Origin: CAZJBP01 sp964544115
GTDB taxonomy: Bacteria > Verrucomicrobiota > Kiritimatiellia > UBA8416 > JADHWI01
Assembly (NCBI GenBank): GCA_964544115.1
Contig: CAZJBP010000013.1
Location: 1-31,403 of the forward strand
DNA length: 31,403 nucleotides
Reading direction: 5' to 3'
Positions 13,672 through 22,150 of this stretch are shown here, piece by piece. Position numbers and translations under genes: made by a program. The first letter of the stretch is position 1, and the number at the start of each line of letters is the position of its first letter. The notes beneath the pieces are model-generated. The model ran no database searches. It was not told where the DNA came from and was given only the letters and a program-made list of their open reading frames with translations.

Positions 13672-14973
13672 ATGGAAACACCACCCGGGATGCCGTCCTA
13701 TGCCGGCCTGTCGGCAGCGACGCTGGACAGCGCCCTGAGGGACCTGCCGGCCTACCGCGAGTGGCGTGAGTGCGATCCGGGGCCACATCATCCGGTCGGG
13801 AGCCGCTATGCTGCGTTGCCGCATACGACAAAGGAGCGGATCCGCGAGTTCTTTCCTTCCGGCTTCCTGCTGCCCGGCCGCGACCTCCAGAGCGGGCTGG
13901 CGCAAGGCGAGATCTCCCTCGCCCAGACCAGCGGGACGACCTCCGAGCAAGTCACGACCCTCTGGTGCCAGCCATGGTGGGACGCGTCGGAGCGGGCATC
14001 GTGGACTCTCAACGCCCATGCGGCGGCCGCAGGCCTGGGCGCCCACCGTGAAGCCCTCCTGGCCAGCCCGCGCAGCGTCGGCATCGCTCGCCCCGACGGC
14101 AGTCGCCTGCCGATGGACGCAAGACGCCAGGGGCGCTTCCTCTTTCTGAACGAGGAACCGGACCCGACCCGCTGGACTGATGACGACATCCGCCGGATCG
14201 CCGACGAACTGGACCTGTTCGAACCGGTCGCCCTCGAGGCCAACCCGTCCTTTCTCGCTCGCTTCTGCCTGCGGGCACTGAGGCTGGGGCTGAAGGTACG
14301 GGAGCCGCGCCTGATTGTGCTGACCTTCGAACTGCCATCCCGCGCTCACCGCCGTCTCATCCGCCGCCTGTTCCCGGAGACGCCGCAGATGGGATCCCAC
14401 GGCTCGACCGAAACTGGCTACGTCTTCGCCGAATGCGAGCACGGCCGGTATCATCAGAACGTGCGCTCCTGCCGCGTCGACGTCGAGCCGTTCAATGCGC
14501 GCCGCGGCGACCCGGGTGTGGGCCGGTTCCTGGTCACGCCTTTCCATCATCCATGGTACTCGCTGCTGCGATTCCATATCGGCGACCTCGGACACGTGAG
14601 TCAGGACTCCTGCCCCTGCGGTCGGAGCGACGGCCTAGTCCTGGACCGGCTGGAAGGCCGGCTTTCCGATCTCACGCTACGGGCTGACGGAACCGCGGTG
14701 ACCGTGGAGGCGCTGGATGCGGCGGTCGGAGATGTTCCAGGGCTGGCCGCCTACGAGGTGAGTCAACCCGCCCTGGGGCAGATTCACCTGCGGCTGGTCG
14801 CCGACGGCGACTCCAGCCCCCTCGACCCCGCGCGCAGGGCCGCCGAGAGGCTGTATGGACCGGGAACTCGCGTCGATGCCTCGATTGAGGAGGACTTCGG
14901 GCCCGAGCCATCGGGCAAGTACCGCCTGGCGCGCACCGGGTTCGACTCCGATATCAGTTCGCTGTTTGCGTAG
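13672..14973 (+). CDS. PaaK-like adenylate-forming enzyme (phenylacetate-CoA ligase family)
   Basis: A 433-aa member of the ANL superfamily, on the short PaaK-like side. Adenylate-binding signatures: QTSGTTSEQ (residues 85-93), the GSTETG motif (244-249), FHIGDLG (301-307) and a CPCGRSDG cysteine motif (314-321) as in PaaK-type ligases, then a small C-terminal domain ending in GPEPSGKYRLAR with the likely catalytic lysine. Such enzymes activate a carboxylic acid as the AMP ester and often pass it to CoA. No thiolase, dehydrogenase or aromatic-degradation genes are nearby, so the acid is unknown. The ATG at 13672 follows AGGAG (13657-13661); a TTG at 13666 is also in frame. The 3' end overlaps the convergent response-regulator gene by 20 nt. 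Confidence 0.85.
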   Translation: METPPGMPSYAGLSAATLDSALRDLPAYREWRECDPGPHHPVGSRYAALPHTTKERIREFFPSGFLLPGRDLQSGLAQGEISLAQTSGTTSEQVTTLWCQPWWDASERASWTLNAHAAAAGLGAHREALLASPRSVGIARPDGSRLPMDARRQGRFLFLNEEPDPTRWTDDDIRRIADELDLFEPVALEANPSFLARFCLRALRLGLKVREPRLIVLTFELPSRAHRRLIRRLFPETPQMGSHGSTETGYVFAECEHGRYHQNVRSCRVDVEPFNARRGDPGVGRFLVTPFHHPWYSLLRFHIGDLGHVSQDSCPCGRSDGLVLDRLEGRLSDLTLRADGTAVTVEALDAAVGDVPGLAAYEVSQPALGQIHLRLVADGDSSPLDPARRAAERLYGPGTRVDASIEEDFGPEPSGKYRLARTGFDSDISSLFA

Positions 14974-15772
14974 CCTGAGGTGCCGCCAGCAGCTGCTGCG
15001 CCGCACGCAGCAGGTCGACGGCCCGGTTGCTGGCCACATAGCGCGTGACGGCCGACGGCAATCGGGCTCCGAAGATGCCCGGGTCCTCCAGTCTGCGACT
15101 CTCGTCGTAGAGCAAGATCGGAGTCTGTCGTGTCGAGGGCATACCGGCCAGGGCCGGAGCAACGACGTTGCCGTTCAGTTTCGGCATGAGTTGCTTGAGA
15201 ATGACCAGCCGCGGCTTGATCTGGGCCGCCGCCTCCAGAACCTCGGGGCCGGTGCGGACGATCACCGTGCGGCAGCCGATGCTCCGCAGGAGACGTTCGA
15301 TGCTCTCAGAAACGATCGGGTCGTCCTCGGCCAGCAGAACCAAGTTCTCGGTGGCGGCCTTCGTTCTCAGACCGTCCGAGGCCGCTGCCCGGGGGCGTTG
15401 CACAGAGGTCCGGGCCAGGATCTCGCGGATCTTGGCCAGCAGTTCGTCCACACCACACGGTTTAGGCAGAAAACCCTCGACCGGCACGGTGTCGAAGAAG
15501 GCATCCATCCCCGAACGCGCGGTTAACACGAGCACCGGGTAGCGGGGGCGACCGTCTTCGCTAAGAATCCGCCTAAGGAATCCCACCCCGCCGATTCCTG
15601 GCATATTGATATCCAGGATGATCAGATCGGGCTCACCGCCCGACTCTAAGAACACGAGCGCCGCCTCGGCGCTCTCCTTGGCCGTGACCACGAAGCCCTC
15701 GTGCGTCAGGTGGTCGCCCAGCGTCACCCGCAGGTGCTTGTTGTCATCCACCAGTAACAGTTTTTCATTCAT
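14954..15772 (-). CDS. Double-receiver response regulator, second receiver degenerate
   Basis: A 272-aa protein made of two CheY-like receiver domains with no output domain. The first (about 3-120) is complete: acidic pair in LLLVDDN, phospho-acceptor Asp54 in IILDINMPG, Thr84 in LVLTAR and Lys104 in FLPKP. The second (about 143-262) keeps the acidic pocket AEDD (148-151), but the phospho-acceptor is replaced by Lys193 (VILKQLMP), and the conserved Thr and Lys are also gone. It is therefore a pseudo-receiver, perhaps for dimerisation or partner binding. The ATG at 15772 has GGAGAG about 9 nt upstream. It starts 59 nt after the hybrid kinase stop on the same strand, so the two are likely one operon and a phosphorelay pair. 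Confidence 0.88.
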   Translation of the reverse strand: MNEKLLLVDDNKHLRVTLGDHLTHEGFVVTAKESAEAALVFLESGGEPDLIILDINMPGIGGVGFLRRILSEDGRPRYPVLVLTARSGMDAFFDTVPVEGFLPKPCGVDELLAKIREILARTSVQRPRAAASDGLRTKAATENLVLLAEDDPIVSESIERLLRSIGCRTVIVRTGPEVLEAAAQIKPRLVILKQLMPKLNGNVVAPALAGMPSTRQTPILLYDESRRLEDPGIFGARLPSAVTRYVASNRAVDLLRAAQQLLAAPQATQTAN

Positions 15773-15831
15773 TGCGTCACTCTCTCCGAGATCGCCACTC
15801 CACGCACAAACCCGTCCCCGCGCCGGAAGCG

Positions 15832-17502
15832 TCAGTTCTCCGCATGCACGGGCTCCTGAGTCGCCCGTTCCACGGCATTCAGGGTCTCTCCGGCCTGCGG
15901 CGGGACCGGCACGCAAGACAGTCGGAACCCCTCGATCAGCTCCCGCCTCACGCCGTCAGCACCCTTCTCAAGCGCCACGACCAGCGGCATCCGCTGCAAC
16001 CGCGGATCGGACTTGATCCTCGCAATGAGTTCCACGCCGTCCATCGCCGACAACGAGAAGTCCATCATCAACGCCTGAGGCACGTCACCGTCCGACAGCC
16101 GGGCCCAGGCGTCAGCTCCGTCCGACGAGACGATTACGGTGTAGCCCTCCGCCGCCAGTTCGGACCTCGCCGCCTCGCGTACAGCGGCATCGCCCGCCGC
16201 CACGACGACGCGGGGCGGGGGCGCTTCCTGCAATACGACGCTCACCCGTGTCCCGCATTGGCGGCCCGGCACGGGGCTTGCGACCTCCAGCCGCCCCCCG
16301 TGACGCTCCACGATCTCCTTGGCAATGGACAGGCCGATCCCCGAGCCCTCAAGCTCTTCGCCCACGCGGAAATGCCGCTCTGCAATTCTCGGCAGGAATT
16401 CCTCGGGAATTCCGATGCCCGTATCGCTCACCTCCAGAACGAGGCCCTTCTCCGGGGGAGCGGCACGCCGAAGCATAATGTCGATCACCCCGCCGGCGGG
16501 CGTGTACTTGACGGCGTTCTGCACGATATTCAGAATCACGCGCCCCATCTTGTGCGGGTCGCATTCCACAAACCCCCTCACCCACTGGTTGCCACACCGT
16601 ACGCTCACCCCTTTCTGCGCCACCATCAAGCCGAGCGAGGTCACGGCGTGCCCGACAAGACGCCGGAACGGCACCCTCACACAGTGTAGAATCAACCTGC
16701 CGGATTCGATACGACTGAAGTCCAGCACATCACTGACCGTACGCAGAATCCGCCCGCAGTCTTCCTGCAGCATGACGATGTAGGACCGGGTCGCCTCTTC
16801 CATCGGACCCACAACGCCCTTCAGCAGGTTCTCGATCGCGAAGGACATCGAGGACAGCGGCGTCTTGAGATCGTGCGACACGTTGGACACAAATCGAACC
16901 CGGGCCCCATCGACCTCCCGCAACAACTCCATGGCCCGGCGCAGTTCCCCCTCCACGTGTCGGCGCTCCTCCACCTCCTGCCGCAGCGCATCGTTGGTCT
17001 GCTGGATCCGCTCCGTTCGAGAGCGAACCAATTCCTCAAGCCCCTCCTGGTAGAGTCGCAGCTGCAGCTCACCCGCTTTCCGCTCCAATGCGTGCCGGAC
17101 CGCGCGGGCAAGAATTCGGCCGGTGAGGTCTGTCTTGCCGATGTAGTCCTGAGCGCCGTGCTTGACCGCCTTGGCCGCAAGCTCCTCATGATCCCCGCCC
17201 GACAACAAAATGATCGCGGAGTCCGGGGCGACCTGCATCACGCTCTCGAAGGTGTCCCACCCGAAGGAGTCCGGCAGGTTCAAGTCCAGGAGGATCACGT
17301 CCGCCGGCGCGGCCTGCAAACCCAGGCGCGCCTCTTCGAGCGTGCGAGCCGTGCGCAACTCATATTCCGGGCCGCCCGATTCCGAGAAAAGCTGCGCCTG
17401 GAGCAACGCGAGATCGCTCGCGTTATCCTCGACCGCCAGTATGCGTACAGCAGTCGCTGCGGCCGCTTGAGGGCCGCGGACACTCTGGATCCCACCCACC
17501 AC
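15832..17502 (-). CDS. Hybrid histidine kinase (REC-HisKA-HATPase-REC)
   Basis: A 556-aa cytoplasmic kinase with no membrane segments. Order, numbered from the GTG at 17502: N-terminal receiver (19-135; Asp73 in LLDLNLP, Lys123 in YIGKTD), a coiled coil (about 140-200), HisKA with His210 in VSHDLKTPLSS, HATPase (about 300-425; N box NIVQNAVKY, G1 box VSDTGIGIPEE, G2 box GSGIGLSIAKEIVERHGG), and a C-terminal receiver (431-545). The last receiver keeps Asp481 (LMMDFSLSAMDG) but has lost the acidic pair (AAGD) and the conserved Lys (VPVPP). GTG codons occur at 17511, 17502 and 17499. The Shine-Dalgarno GGGAAGG ends at 17512, so 17502 or 17499 is better spaced. The signal probably enters through the N-terminal receiver from another kinase. 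Confidence 0.88.
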   Translation of the reverse strand: MVGGIQSVRGPQAAAATAVRILAVEDNASDLALLQAQLFSESGGPEYELRTARTLEEARLGLQAAPADVILLDLNLPDSFGWDTFESVMQVAPDSAIILLSGGDHEELAAKAVKHGAQDYIGKTDLTGRILARAVRHALERKAGELQLRLYQEGLEELVRSRTERIQQTNDALRQEVEERRHVEGELRRAMELLREVDGARVRFVSNVSHDLKTPLSSMSFAIENLLKGVVGPMEEATRSYIVMLQEDCGRILRTVSDVLDFSRIESGRLILHCVRVPFRRLVGHAVTSLGLMVAQKGVSVRCGNQWVRGFVECDPHKMGRVILNIVQNAVKYTPAGGVIDIMLRRAAPPEKGLVLEVSDTGIGIPEEFLPRIAERHFRVGEELEGSGIGLSIAKEIVERHGGRLEVASPVPGRQCGTRVSVVLQEAPPPRVVVAAGDAAVREAARSELAAEGYTVIVSSDGADAWARLSDGDVPQALMMDFSLSAMDGVELIARIKSDPRLQRMPLVVALEKGADGVRRELIEGFRLSCVPVPPQAGETLNAVERATQEPVHAEN

Positions 17503-17551
17503 AACGCCCACCTTCCCGAACGACGCACCTCTGCCGCTCCGCTTTAGGTAT

Positions 17552-17645
17552 ACATCCCGACTGTGAGGATGTGAAGCGCTATCTCTGTGCTGTTCTGAGC
17601 CCTACGATCAGGTTGTTTCGCTTCGACACTAAGACAAAACCTGAT
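17552..17645. repeat. Two inverted repeats in the kinase/small-protein intergenic gap
   Basis: ACATCC (17552-17557) pairs with GGATGT (17567-17572) over a 9-nt loop. Further on ATCAGGTT (17607-17614) is the exact reverse complement of 17638-17645, with 23 nt between. Both lie in the 260-nt gap between the divergent histidine kinase and the small membrane protein. They could be operators or 5' leader structures. No strong promoter is evident, apart from TATACC on the minus strand near 17549-17554. Confidence 0.35.
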
Positions 17646-17762
17646 GCATTGTTCAGGAGATGTCTCATGCGCCACAGTTTAGATCATACTTGCGGAATGG
17701 AAACGGAGACGCCTAGTGTGAGTCTTGTCGAGGGCAGCAGGCAGGTCGCTACAGGAGACCGG

Positions 17763-17969
17763 ATGACATCGGACGGGAACATGTTGCTTGACCGGGAAGA
17801 CGAAGGCTCCGGGGCTGTGTGCCTGTTGGTGCTGGCTGTTGGGGCTCTCGTCTTCGCCGTTGTTCTCAGTCTGATGGCCTTCACCCCTGAAGGCCATCGG
17901 CTTGGGGCCGTGTTGACCGCCAAGCCTGAGCCCTCGGCGAGCAGCGTCGTTTCCGACCTCCCCCGGTAG
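17763..17969 (+). CDS. Small single-pass membrane protein, 68 aa
   Basis: A 68-aa protein with an acidic N-terminus (LDREDEGSG), one transmembrane helix (about residues 20-42, AVCLLVLAVGALVFAVVLSLMAF) and a short hydrophilic tail. I chose the ATG at 17763 because AGGAG stands at 17753-17757 with ideal 5-nt spacing. The frame is open back to 17571 but the earlier starts (17571, 17697) lack a good ribosome binding site. I do not recognise the family. It is divergent from the histidine kinase, so the kinase system might control it, but that is a guess. Confidence 0.55.
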   Translation: MTSDGNMLLDREDEGSGAVCLLVLAVGALVFAVVLSLMAFTPEGHRLGAVLTAKPEPSASSVVSDLPR

Positions 17970-18021
17970 TCGCTTCCCGGCTCTGAAGGCGCGGAAGGTC
18001 ACCCATCCCCAACCGAGCGGG

Positions 18022-20406
18022 TCAACGCTGTGTCGTGATGCGGTAGAAACCCGAGGGCTCGCCGGCCGACAGCGCATCGGTGTAGGTGTTGGTGGGTGGC
18101 GTAGCGGACACCCCGGTCACGCGAGGGGTGAAACTTCCGGCCGGGTCGGGTGCACGGTACACGCTATAGATCTGCCCCCCCACGCTCGGCCAGCGCAGCA
18201 CGGCGCCTCCCGCAGATCTCGCCACGCCGTCTACCCGGAAGACGGACGCGGACTCGGTGGGGTCGGTTCCCGCGTGATACTCCTCCCAGTTCCGCATCCG
18301 GTCTGTGTCCGTGTCGGCCGTGGCACCGGCGTCGCTGGTCGGCAGGCCATGGGCGGCGAGCCACCACTGCGGAACCTGATTGGTCACCAGGATCGCATCG
18401 AACCGTGCCGTCACCGCGCGGTCGGTGGTCATGACCAAGTTGGTTGGATTCACGCGGCCCGACAGGTCCCCGCCCCACGCGCCCAGCGCGTAGTAGTTCG
18501 ACGCCACAGCCGTGACGCTCGCAGATGCGCCCGCCGGATAGTAGCCGCCGGGCGGGCTGATGTTACCGGGTCCGATGGTCTGAGCTGTCAGCCTGCGGTC
18601 GTAGCCGCCCTTCACGATGGTGAAATGGTCCTTCACCACCGGGCGATCCCCCAGAAACGTCACGTCCATGCGATTGCTGTGCACATCCAGAACAACCGAC
18701 CCGAGGGCGTTCAGTGAGACATACATGACGGGATGATTCAGGGCGCCGCCGGAAATCTGCCCGGAACTGCCTGCCACCACGTAGACCGTGCCGGTTCCGG
18801 TGCCATTGTCGTAGGGCCCGCTTCCCTCGACGCGGCCGTCCCCGCCGTCAACGATGTTCGACGGCAGGACACTCGACGACGGTCCGTACTGCCCGTGCAG
18901 GAGATAGGACCGCTCGTACGAATGGCTGTGCCCGCAGAGCACGAGGTCCACGCCGGCCGCTTCGAGAATCGGCAACGCGTTCTGGCGCATCTCGATGAGC
19001 TCGATCTCGGTGTCGGAGTTGTGCGAGCCCTTGCTGTATGGAGGGTGATGCCAGAACGCCACGCACCACCGCTGCGTCATGGATGCCACGTCATCCCGCA
19101 GCCAGGTCATCATCAGCCCGTTGGTCGAGCGGTCGACGTCGAACGCATTGAGGCAGATGAAGTGTACGTTCGCGTCATCGAACGAGTAGTAGGCCTCGGT
19201 GCCGGAGGCGATGCCGCCGGATTCGGCGTGGCGCGGCAGTGTGAACACGTCGTAGTAGACGCCGCTCTCGGTGGCTGAAGAGGCCGAATAGCCTTCATGG
19301 TTGCCCATGGTGCTCCAAAGCGCGCCTTGAGGGAGAGTCTGGGGATACATGTCAAACAGGGCCGACTGGTGTTCCGCGTCGGTGCCGGACATATACGCGT
19401 TGTCGCCCAGCATGATCCACAGATCGGGCCTGCGGCCGCCAGCCCACTGTAAGAACGCGTCGCGCACGCGCCCGGCGGCGGCATTGCCCGTTCCGGAGTC
19501 TCCCAGCAACCAGATGCGCCGATCAACGTCCGAGCCAAGCGGCGGAGGGGTGACGCACGTGTGATCCGCATCGCCGCCTGCGAGCGCCCCTGCGGTCGTA
19601 CCGACACTGTAGAAGTAGCGCGTTGACGCTGACAAACCCGTTAGAGAGACCTCGTGATCGAGAAACGGCCCCGTGCGCGCCACCTGCTGCGTCAGGGCGC
19701 CGGCGGAGATGCCGTAGCGCACCACGCTGTCTGTGGCGGTGCTCGTGCGCCAGCGCACCACCATCCCGGTGGAGGTGCCCATCTGCAGATACGGTCCGCG
19801 GATCACGCACGGCTGCGACGGATCGGTCACGCCGGTCAACTTAAGGTCAAAGCTGGTATCCGAAGAGAACGGGGCGCGCTGGTGCACTTCGGCCGCGACC
19901 ACGTTCCAGCCATTACTGAACCATCCTCCGCCTGACTGGTAGAAGGGCCGGTAGATCTTCTCCGCGTCCCCGGAGACCTCGCCGGTGGCCCACGTCGAGA
20001 AGGAGAACGAGCCGGCGGGCATGTTGTAGCGGCCCACCTCTCGGCCGTTCAGATACACGACCCCGCCATCGTCATTCACGAACCCCACCCGGACGGCCGG
20101 GTAGCGGCTGGCGTCGTCGACCCAGAAGTGTTTGCGGTAGTAGTACGTGATGTACTTGTTCGTCGCCACGCCGCCGTAGCTCAGCAGCGTCCCCTCGTCG
20201 CCATCCCCATACCCCAGTTCCGCCGGCCCTTCCGGCCAGTAGGCGTCGTTGAATCGGGGCTGACGCCAGGCCGTCCCCTGGTCGCTGCCATTTGACAGGT
20301 ACTTCCACGTGGAGCCCGGCGGGATAAGCACCCGATCGGCGCAGGCCGCCGACGCCGTCAGCAGCAGCACCGCCAAGATCCAGCCCATTCGTATTCTTTC
20401 AGTCAC
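18022..20406 (-). CDS. Secreted purple-acid-phosphatase-like metallophosphoesterase
   Basis: A 794-aa exported enzyme. The signal peptide spans about residues 1-23 (WILAVLLLTASAACA). A galactose-binding-like beta domain (25-195, with WKYLSNGSDQGTAW and ELGYGDGDEGT) is followed by a purple-acid-phosphatase FnIII domain (200-285, RGPYLQMGTSTGMVVRWRT). The metallophosphoesterase core (297-590) shows all metal-binding blocks: GDSGTG (302-307), GDNAY (334-338), GNHE (368-371), WHHPPYS (452-458) and GHSHSYERS (492-500). The C-terminal about 190 aa consist of a bacterial repeat domain and a calcium-loop module (VPQWWLAAHG ... EEYHAGTDPTESAS ... LRWPSVGGQIYS ... ATPPTN), shared with the protease at 153-4862. 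The GTG at 20406 has AGGAGAGG upstream and overlaps the TPR gene by 8 nt; an ATG at 20388 is the alternative. It probably releases phosphate from extracellular esters. Confidence 0.92.
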   Translation of the reverse strand: MTERIRMGWILAVLLLTASAACADRVLIPPGSTWKYLSNGSDQGTAWRQPRFNDAYWPEGPAELGYGDGDEGTLLSYGGVATNKYITYYYRKHFWVDDASRYPAVRVGFVNDDGGVVYLNGREVGRYNMPAGSFSFSTWATGEVSGDAEKIYRPFYQSGGGWFSNGWNVVAAEVHQRAPFSSDTSFDLKLTGVTDPSQPCVIRGPYLQMGTSTGMVVRWRTSTATDSVVRYGISAGALTQQVARTGPFLDHEVSLTGLSASTRYFYSVGTTAGALAGGDADHTCVTPPPLGSDVDRRIWLLGDSGTGNAAAGRVRDAFLQWAGGRRPDLWIMLGDNAYMSGTDAEHQSALFDMYPQTLPQGALWSTMGNHEGYSASSATESGVYYDVFTLPRHAESGGIASGTEAYYSFDDANVHFICLNAFDVDRSTNGLMMTWLRDDVASMTQRWCVAFWHHPPYSKGSHNSDTEIELIEMRQNALPILEAAGVDLVLCGHSHSYERSYLLHGQYGPSSSVLPSNIVDGGDGRVEGSGPYDNGTGTGTVYVVAGSSGQISGGALNHPVMYVSLNALGSVVLDVHSNRMDVTFLGDRPVVKDHFTIVKGGYDRRLTAQTIGPGNISPPGGYYPAGASASVTAVASNYYALGAWGGDLSGRVNPTNLVMTTDRAVTARFDAILVTNQVPQWWLAAHGLPTSDAGATADTDTDRMRNWEEYHAGTDPTESASVFRVDGVARSAGGAVLRWPSVGGQIYSVYRAPDPAGSFTPRVTGVSATPPTNTYTDALSAGEPSGFYRITTQR

Positions 20407-21256
20407 GAGCGACCTCTCCTGTTCCCTGCTCTCCGGCCAACCGGCCTGCCCGCGCGCACAGGTCCCGCATGGCGGCGGTCTCGCGCACCGCCGTCGGCAG
20501 TCGCTCTACCTCCGCGAGGGCCTGGGACGCCACCAGGGCCGCCTCCGGCCCGCGACCGGCGCCAGCTAGGATCTCCGCGCGCCGCAGCCGCCAGGTCTCC
20601 TTTCGCCCGGCCCCCGCCAGGATCGCGTCCACCCGCGCCAGCGCCTCATCCGCGGCGCCGTGCGCCAGCGCCATGTCAACGGCCATCGCAGTCAATGACA
20701 CCGCCCCCGTCCGTCGGGCCCCCTCGTCGAGCGCGGCCAGCGCGCCGCGCCACTGCCCGCTGCGGTCCAGGCACCGTGCCCACGCTGCAAACACGTCGGG
20801 GCTCGGAGAACTGGACCGCTCCACCACACGGGCATAGTCGTCACAGGCCGATCGGTCCTCCCCCACACCCGCCAGCAGTTCGGCCCGCGCGACATAGCCG
20901 CGCAGATCGTCCGGCCGCTCGGCAATGAAGGCATCGAGCGCGGCCCGGGCGGCGCCGGTTTCGCCCAGCGCCCGCAGCGCGCGGCTGCGCAACAGGGCCA
21001 GCTCGGGGGCGAGAGAGCCCCCCTCACTCGCGCGAACCACATCCGCCAGCGCGGCCGCGGGGTCGCCGTGCTGGAGCAGGAGATCCGCCCGCTGAAGATA
21101 CAGGTCCGCTCCAGCGCCGCCCTCCGCAATGCGCTGGCTCAGGGCGTCAAGGCGGTCGTGGATGTCGCCGTGCGGAAGCGCCGACTCCGGACTCATGAGC
21201 AGCCGGAGCCCTATGCCCGCCGCCAGCAGGGCCGTCTGTGTGCGCGTTCGGCTCAT
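20399..21256 (-). CDS. Exported TPR-repeat protein
   Basis: A 285-aa alanine- and leucine-rich protein built of TPR-like helical pairs: LYLQRADLLLQHGDPAAALADV, LLRSRALRALGETGAARAALD, GYVARAELLAGVGEDRSACDDYARV and WRLRRAEILAGAGRGPEAALV, i.e. about six repeats after residue 45. A short hydrophobic segment follows the basic N-terminus (RTRTQTALLAAGIGLRLLM), a probable signal peptide. I chose the ATG at 21256, preceded by AAGG about 9 nt away; an in-frame start exists at 21301. It runs directly into the phosphatase gene (8-nt overlap), so the two are translated together and the TPR protein may assist or scaffold the enzyme. No enzymatic motif is visible. Confidence 0.82.
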   Translation of the reverse strand: MSRTRTQTALLAAGIGLRLLMSPESALPHGDIHDRLDALSQRIAEGGAGADLYLQRADLLLQHGDPAAALADVVRASEGGSLAPELALLRSRALRALGETGAARAALDAFIAERPDDLRGYVARAELLAGVGEDRSACDDYARVVERSSSPSPDVFAAWARCLDRSGQWRGALAALDEGARRTGAVSLTAMAVDMALAHGAADEALARVDAILAGAGRKETWRLRRAEILAGAGRGPEAALVASQALAEVERLPTAVRETAAMRDLCARAGRLAGEQGTGEVARD

Positions 21257-21323
21257 AGTGCTACCTTGCTTGTAGCATAATGCAAGCCAAGAGGCGAGCA
21301 CTTCTTCTCGCCGACCGGAACGC

Positions 21324-21986
21324 CTACTCTGTGGCGTAGGCGCCGACGATCCCTACGCCGAGCTGGATCTCGTAGGCCACGCTGATGGGCGGAATGTCGG
21401 GTCTAATGTCGAACTGACGGCGATCCACCGAGAAGCCGCACCGCAGCACGAGCAAGTCTCCAGCGCCCTTGTGGTTGCGCTCGGCGTATTTTCCCGGCAG
21501 ATGCGTGACCGTCAGAACCACCTGCTGCTCCCGCGTCGCGGCTTTGATGGTCATGTCTCCGGTTACCCTTAACTCACATTCAGCCTCACCCGTCTTCTTG
21601 ACCGCATCGACCCGCCGGATGGCGAACACCACGGAGGGGTACTTCTCAACATCGAGCCAGTCCGGCGAATGCAGCGTCTTCGTCATCAGCGGGTGACACA
21701 TCGCGATCGATGAGGAGGCGACCGTGATCGTCCCTGTCGTGGCTTCGGGTTTGGCCGGATCAAAGGTGACCCTGCCCGACACGCCGGTGGCCAGGCCCAC
21801 AATCGGCTCAAGCAGCGAATCCAGCCGGATGGCGATCGCATTGACGCCCTTGGGATCCTTGAAGTCAAACACCCGCGCCTCCCCCCTTGAGGTGCCCGCA
21901 CCCCAAAATAGGGCCGCCGCCATCAATACGCACGCCGTCAAGAGTCTCACAACCCACCGCCTTTCCTTTTCGGGTCGGTCAGCCAC
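21324..21986 (-). CDS. YceI-family exported protein
   Basis: A 220-aa protein with an N-terminal hydrophobic signal (about residues 13-32, VRLLTACVLMAAALFWGAG) and a YceI-like lipocalin beta barrel. The barrel shows F-D-P-A-KPEATTGTITV, the TLHSPDWLDVEKYPSVVFAIRRV segment that is the family hallmark, VTGDMTIKAATREQQVVLTVTHLPG and GFSVDRRQFDI. YceI proteins bind isoprenoid or fatty-acid-like ligands in the periplasm; the role here is not known. The GTG at 21986 has GGGAGG about 7 nt upstream; a GTG at 21950 is a second choice and would shorten only the region before the signal. It is divergent from the orphan secreted protein. Confidence 0.9.
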   Translation of the reverse strand: MADRPEKERRWVVRLLTACVLMAAALFWGAGTSRGEARVFDFKDPKGVNAIAIRLDSLLEPIVGLATGVSGRVTFDPAKPEATTGTITVASSSIAMCHPLMTKTLHSPDWLDVEKYPSVVFAIRRVDAVKKTGEAECELRVTGDMTIKAATREQQVVLTVTHLPGKYAERNHKGAGDLLVLRCGFSVDRRQFDIRPDIPPISVAYEIQLGVGIVGAYATE

Positions 21987-22061
21987 ACGGCCGCACCTCC
22001 CGGCAAGGTCGGAGCATAGCCTCGAGGCCCTTGGTCTTCAAGCGCTGCGACAGCGCCGGAC

Positions 22062-22100
22062 GCGGGGCTTGAACCCCCCGCCCCATCCCGCTACTATACT
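22062..22100 (+). promoter_or_regulatory. Possible promoter for the 22151 gene
   Basis: TATACT at 22095-22100 is a good -10 match. TTGAAC at 22069-22074 could be a -35, but the 20-bp spacer is long. The -35 lies inside an inverted repeat GCGGGG (22062-22067) / CCCCGC (22076-22081). The leader from about 22107 to the GTG at 22151 is short and carries GGAGG. Confidence 0.35.
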
Positions 22101-22150
22101 CCCGTGTTGATGTCGCATGGCTGCGGGCGGAAAAGCAGCGGGAGGCGCGC

